From Gigantopelta aegis (taxonomy: Eukaryota; Mollusca; Gastropoda; Neomphalida; Peltospiridae), in assembly GCF_016097555.1 (NCBI RefSeq), contig NC_054704.1:76961638-77025637 (forward strand): a stretch of DNA of 64,000 bases. The letters run 5' to 3'. Shown piece by piece: positions 63,865 through 64,000 of the stretch. Made by a program: the position numbers and the translations under genes. The notes under the pieces are model-generated. The model worked only from the letters and a program-made list of their open reading frames with translations. It was not told the origin of the DNA and did not search any database. Positions within the stretch are counted from its first letter, which is position 1. Each line of letters begins with the position of its first letter.

Positions 63865-64000
63865 AATGATATAACAACTATGTACTAAATTTAAAGTAAT
63901 TTAGTATACTATAATTGTAAATGTTTGAGATATCAATTTTTCTAAATAGTCGTACTATTACTTGACACATAGACCTACATGCACTCACGAATACACAACG

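Overview
This window looks like nuclear DNA from a mollusc, most probably a gastropod. The genes have introns with GT-AG boundaries, the DNA is AT-rich, and several families of short interspersed elements (SINEs) and other transposons fill the introns and intergenic space. The mollusc assignment is an inference from protein similarity and repeat style; no species marker is present.

Three host protein genes are readable. MCTS1 (translation re-initiation factor, PUA domain) lies on the minus strand from 10399 to 516. It has six coding exons, including an 11-nt first coding exon, and adds up to 182 codons plus stop. A GNAT-family acetyltransferase lies on the minus strand at 17496-17008, directly behind a splice acceptor. 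MAPK15 (ERK7/ERK8) lies on the plus strand from 18821 to 48704. Twelve of its coding exons can be placed with matching phases, but the exon that should encode the middle of the kinase N-lobe (the exon expected third) is not found. The 10.2-kb gap where it belongs carries a complete-looking DIRS-type tyrosine-recombinase retrotransposon (26210-32432) and a duplicated 450-bp repeat.

The DIRS element has inverted terminal repeats, an internal complementary region, and four copies of the palindrome GTGCTAGCAC at the expected junctions. It has gag, RT/RNase H and tyrosine recombinase reading frames. Gag is split by two frameshifts and separated from RT by one in-frame TGA, so this copy is probably not autonomous, though RT and recombinase look intact.

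In the right part (57.1-58.2 kb and 63.8 kb) there are three intron-containing tRNA-Leu(CAA) genes on the minus strand. Two lie in a tandem duplication that was later hit by a SINE with an 11-bp target duplication. The third has stem mismatches.

Other mobile DNA includes a decayed Tc1-like element (13331-14712), a solo LTR with 5-bp target duplication (22479-23656), two TTAA-flanked MITEs, two foldback elements, a TIR-bounded element with internal tandem repeats (49.6-50.1 kb), and many SINE copies, some full length with target duplications and some fused head to head. Apart from the three genes and the tRNAs, I see no other host gene: 48.7-57.1 kb and 59.1-63.7 kb appear non-coding.
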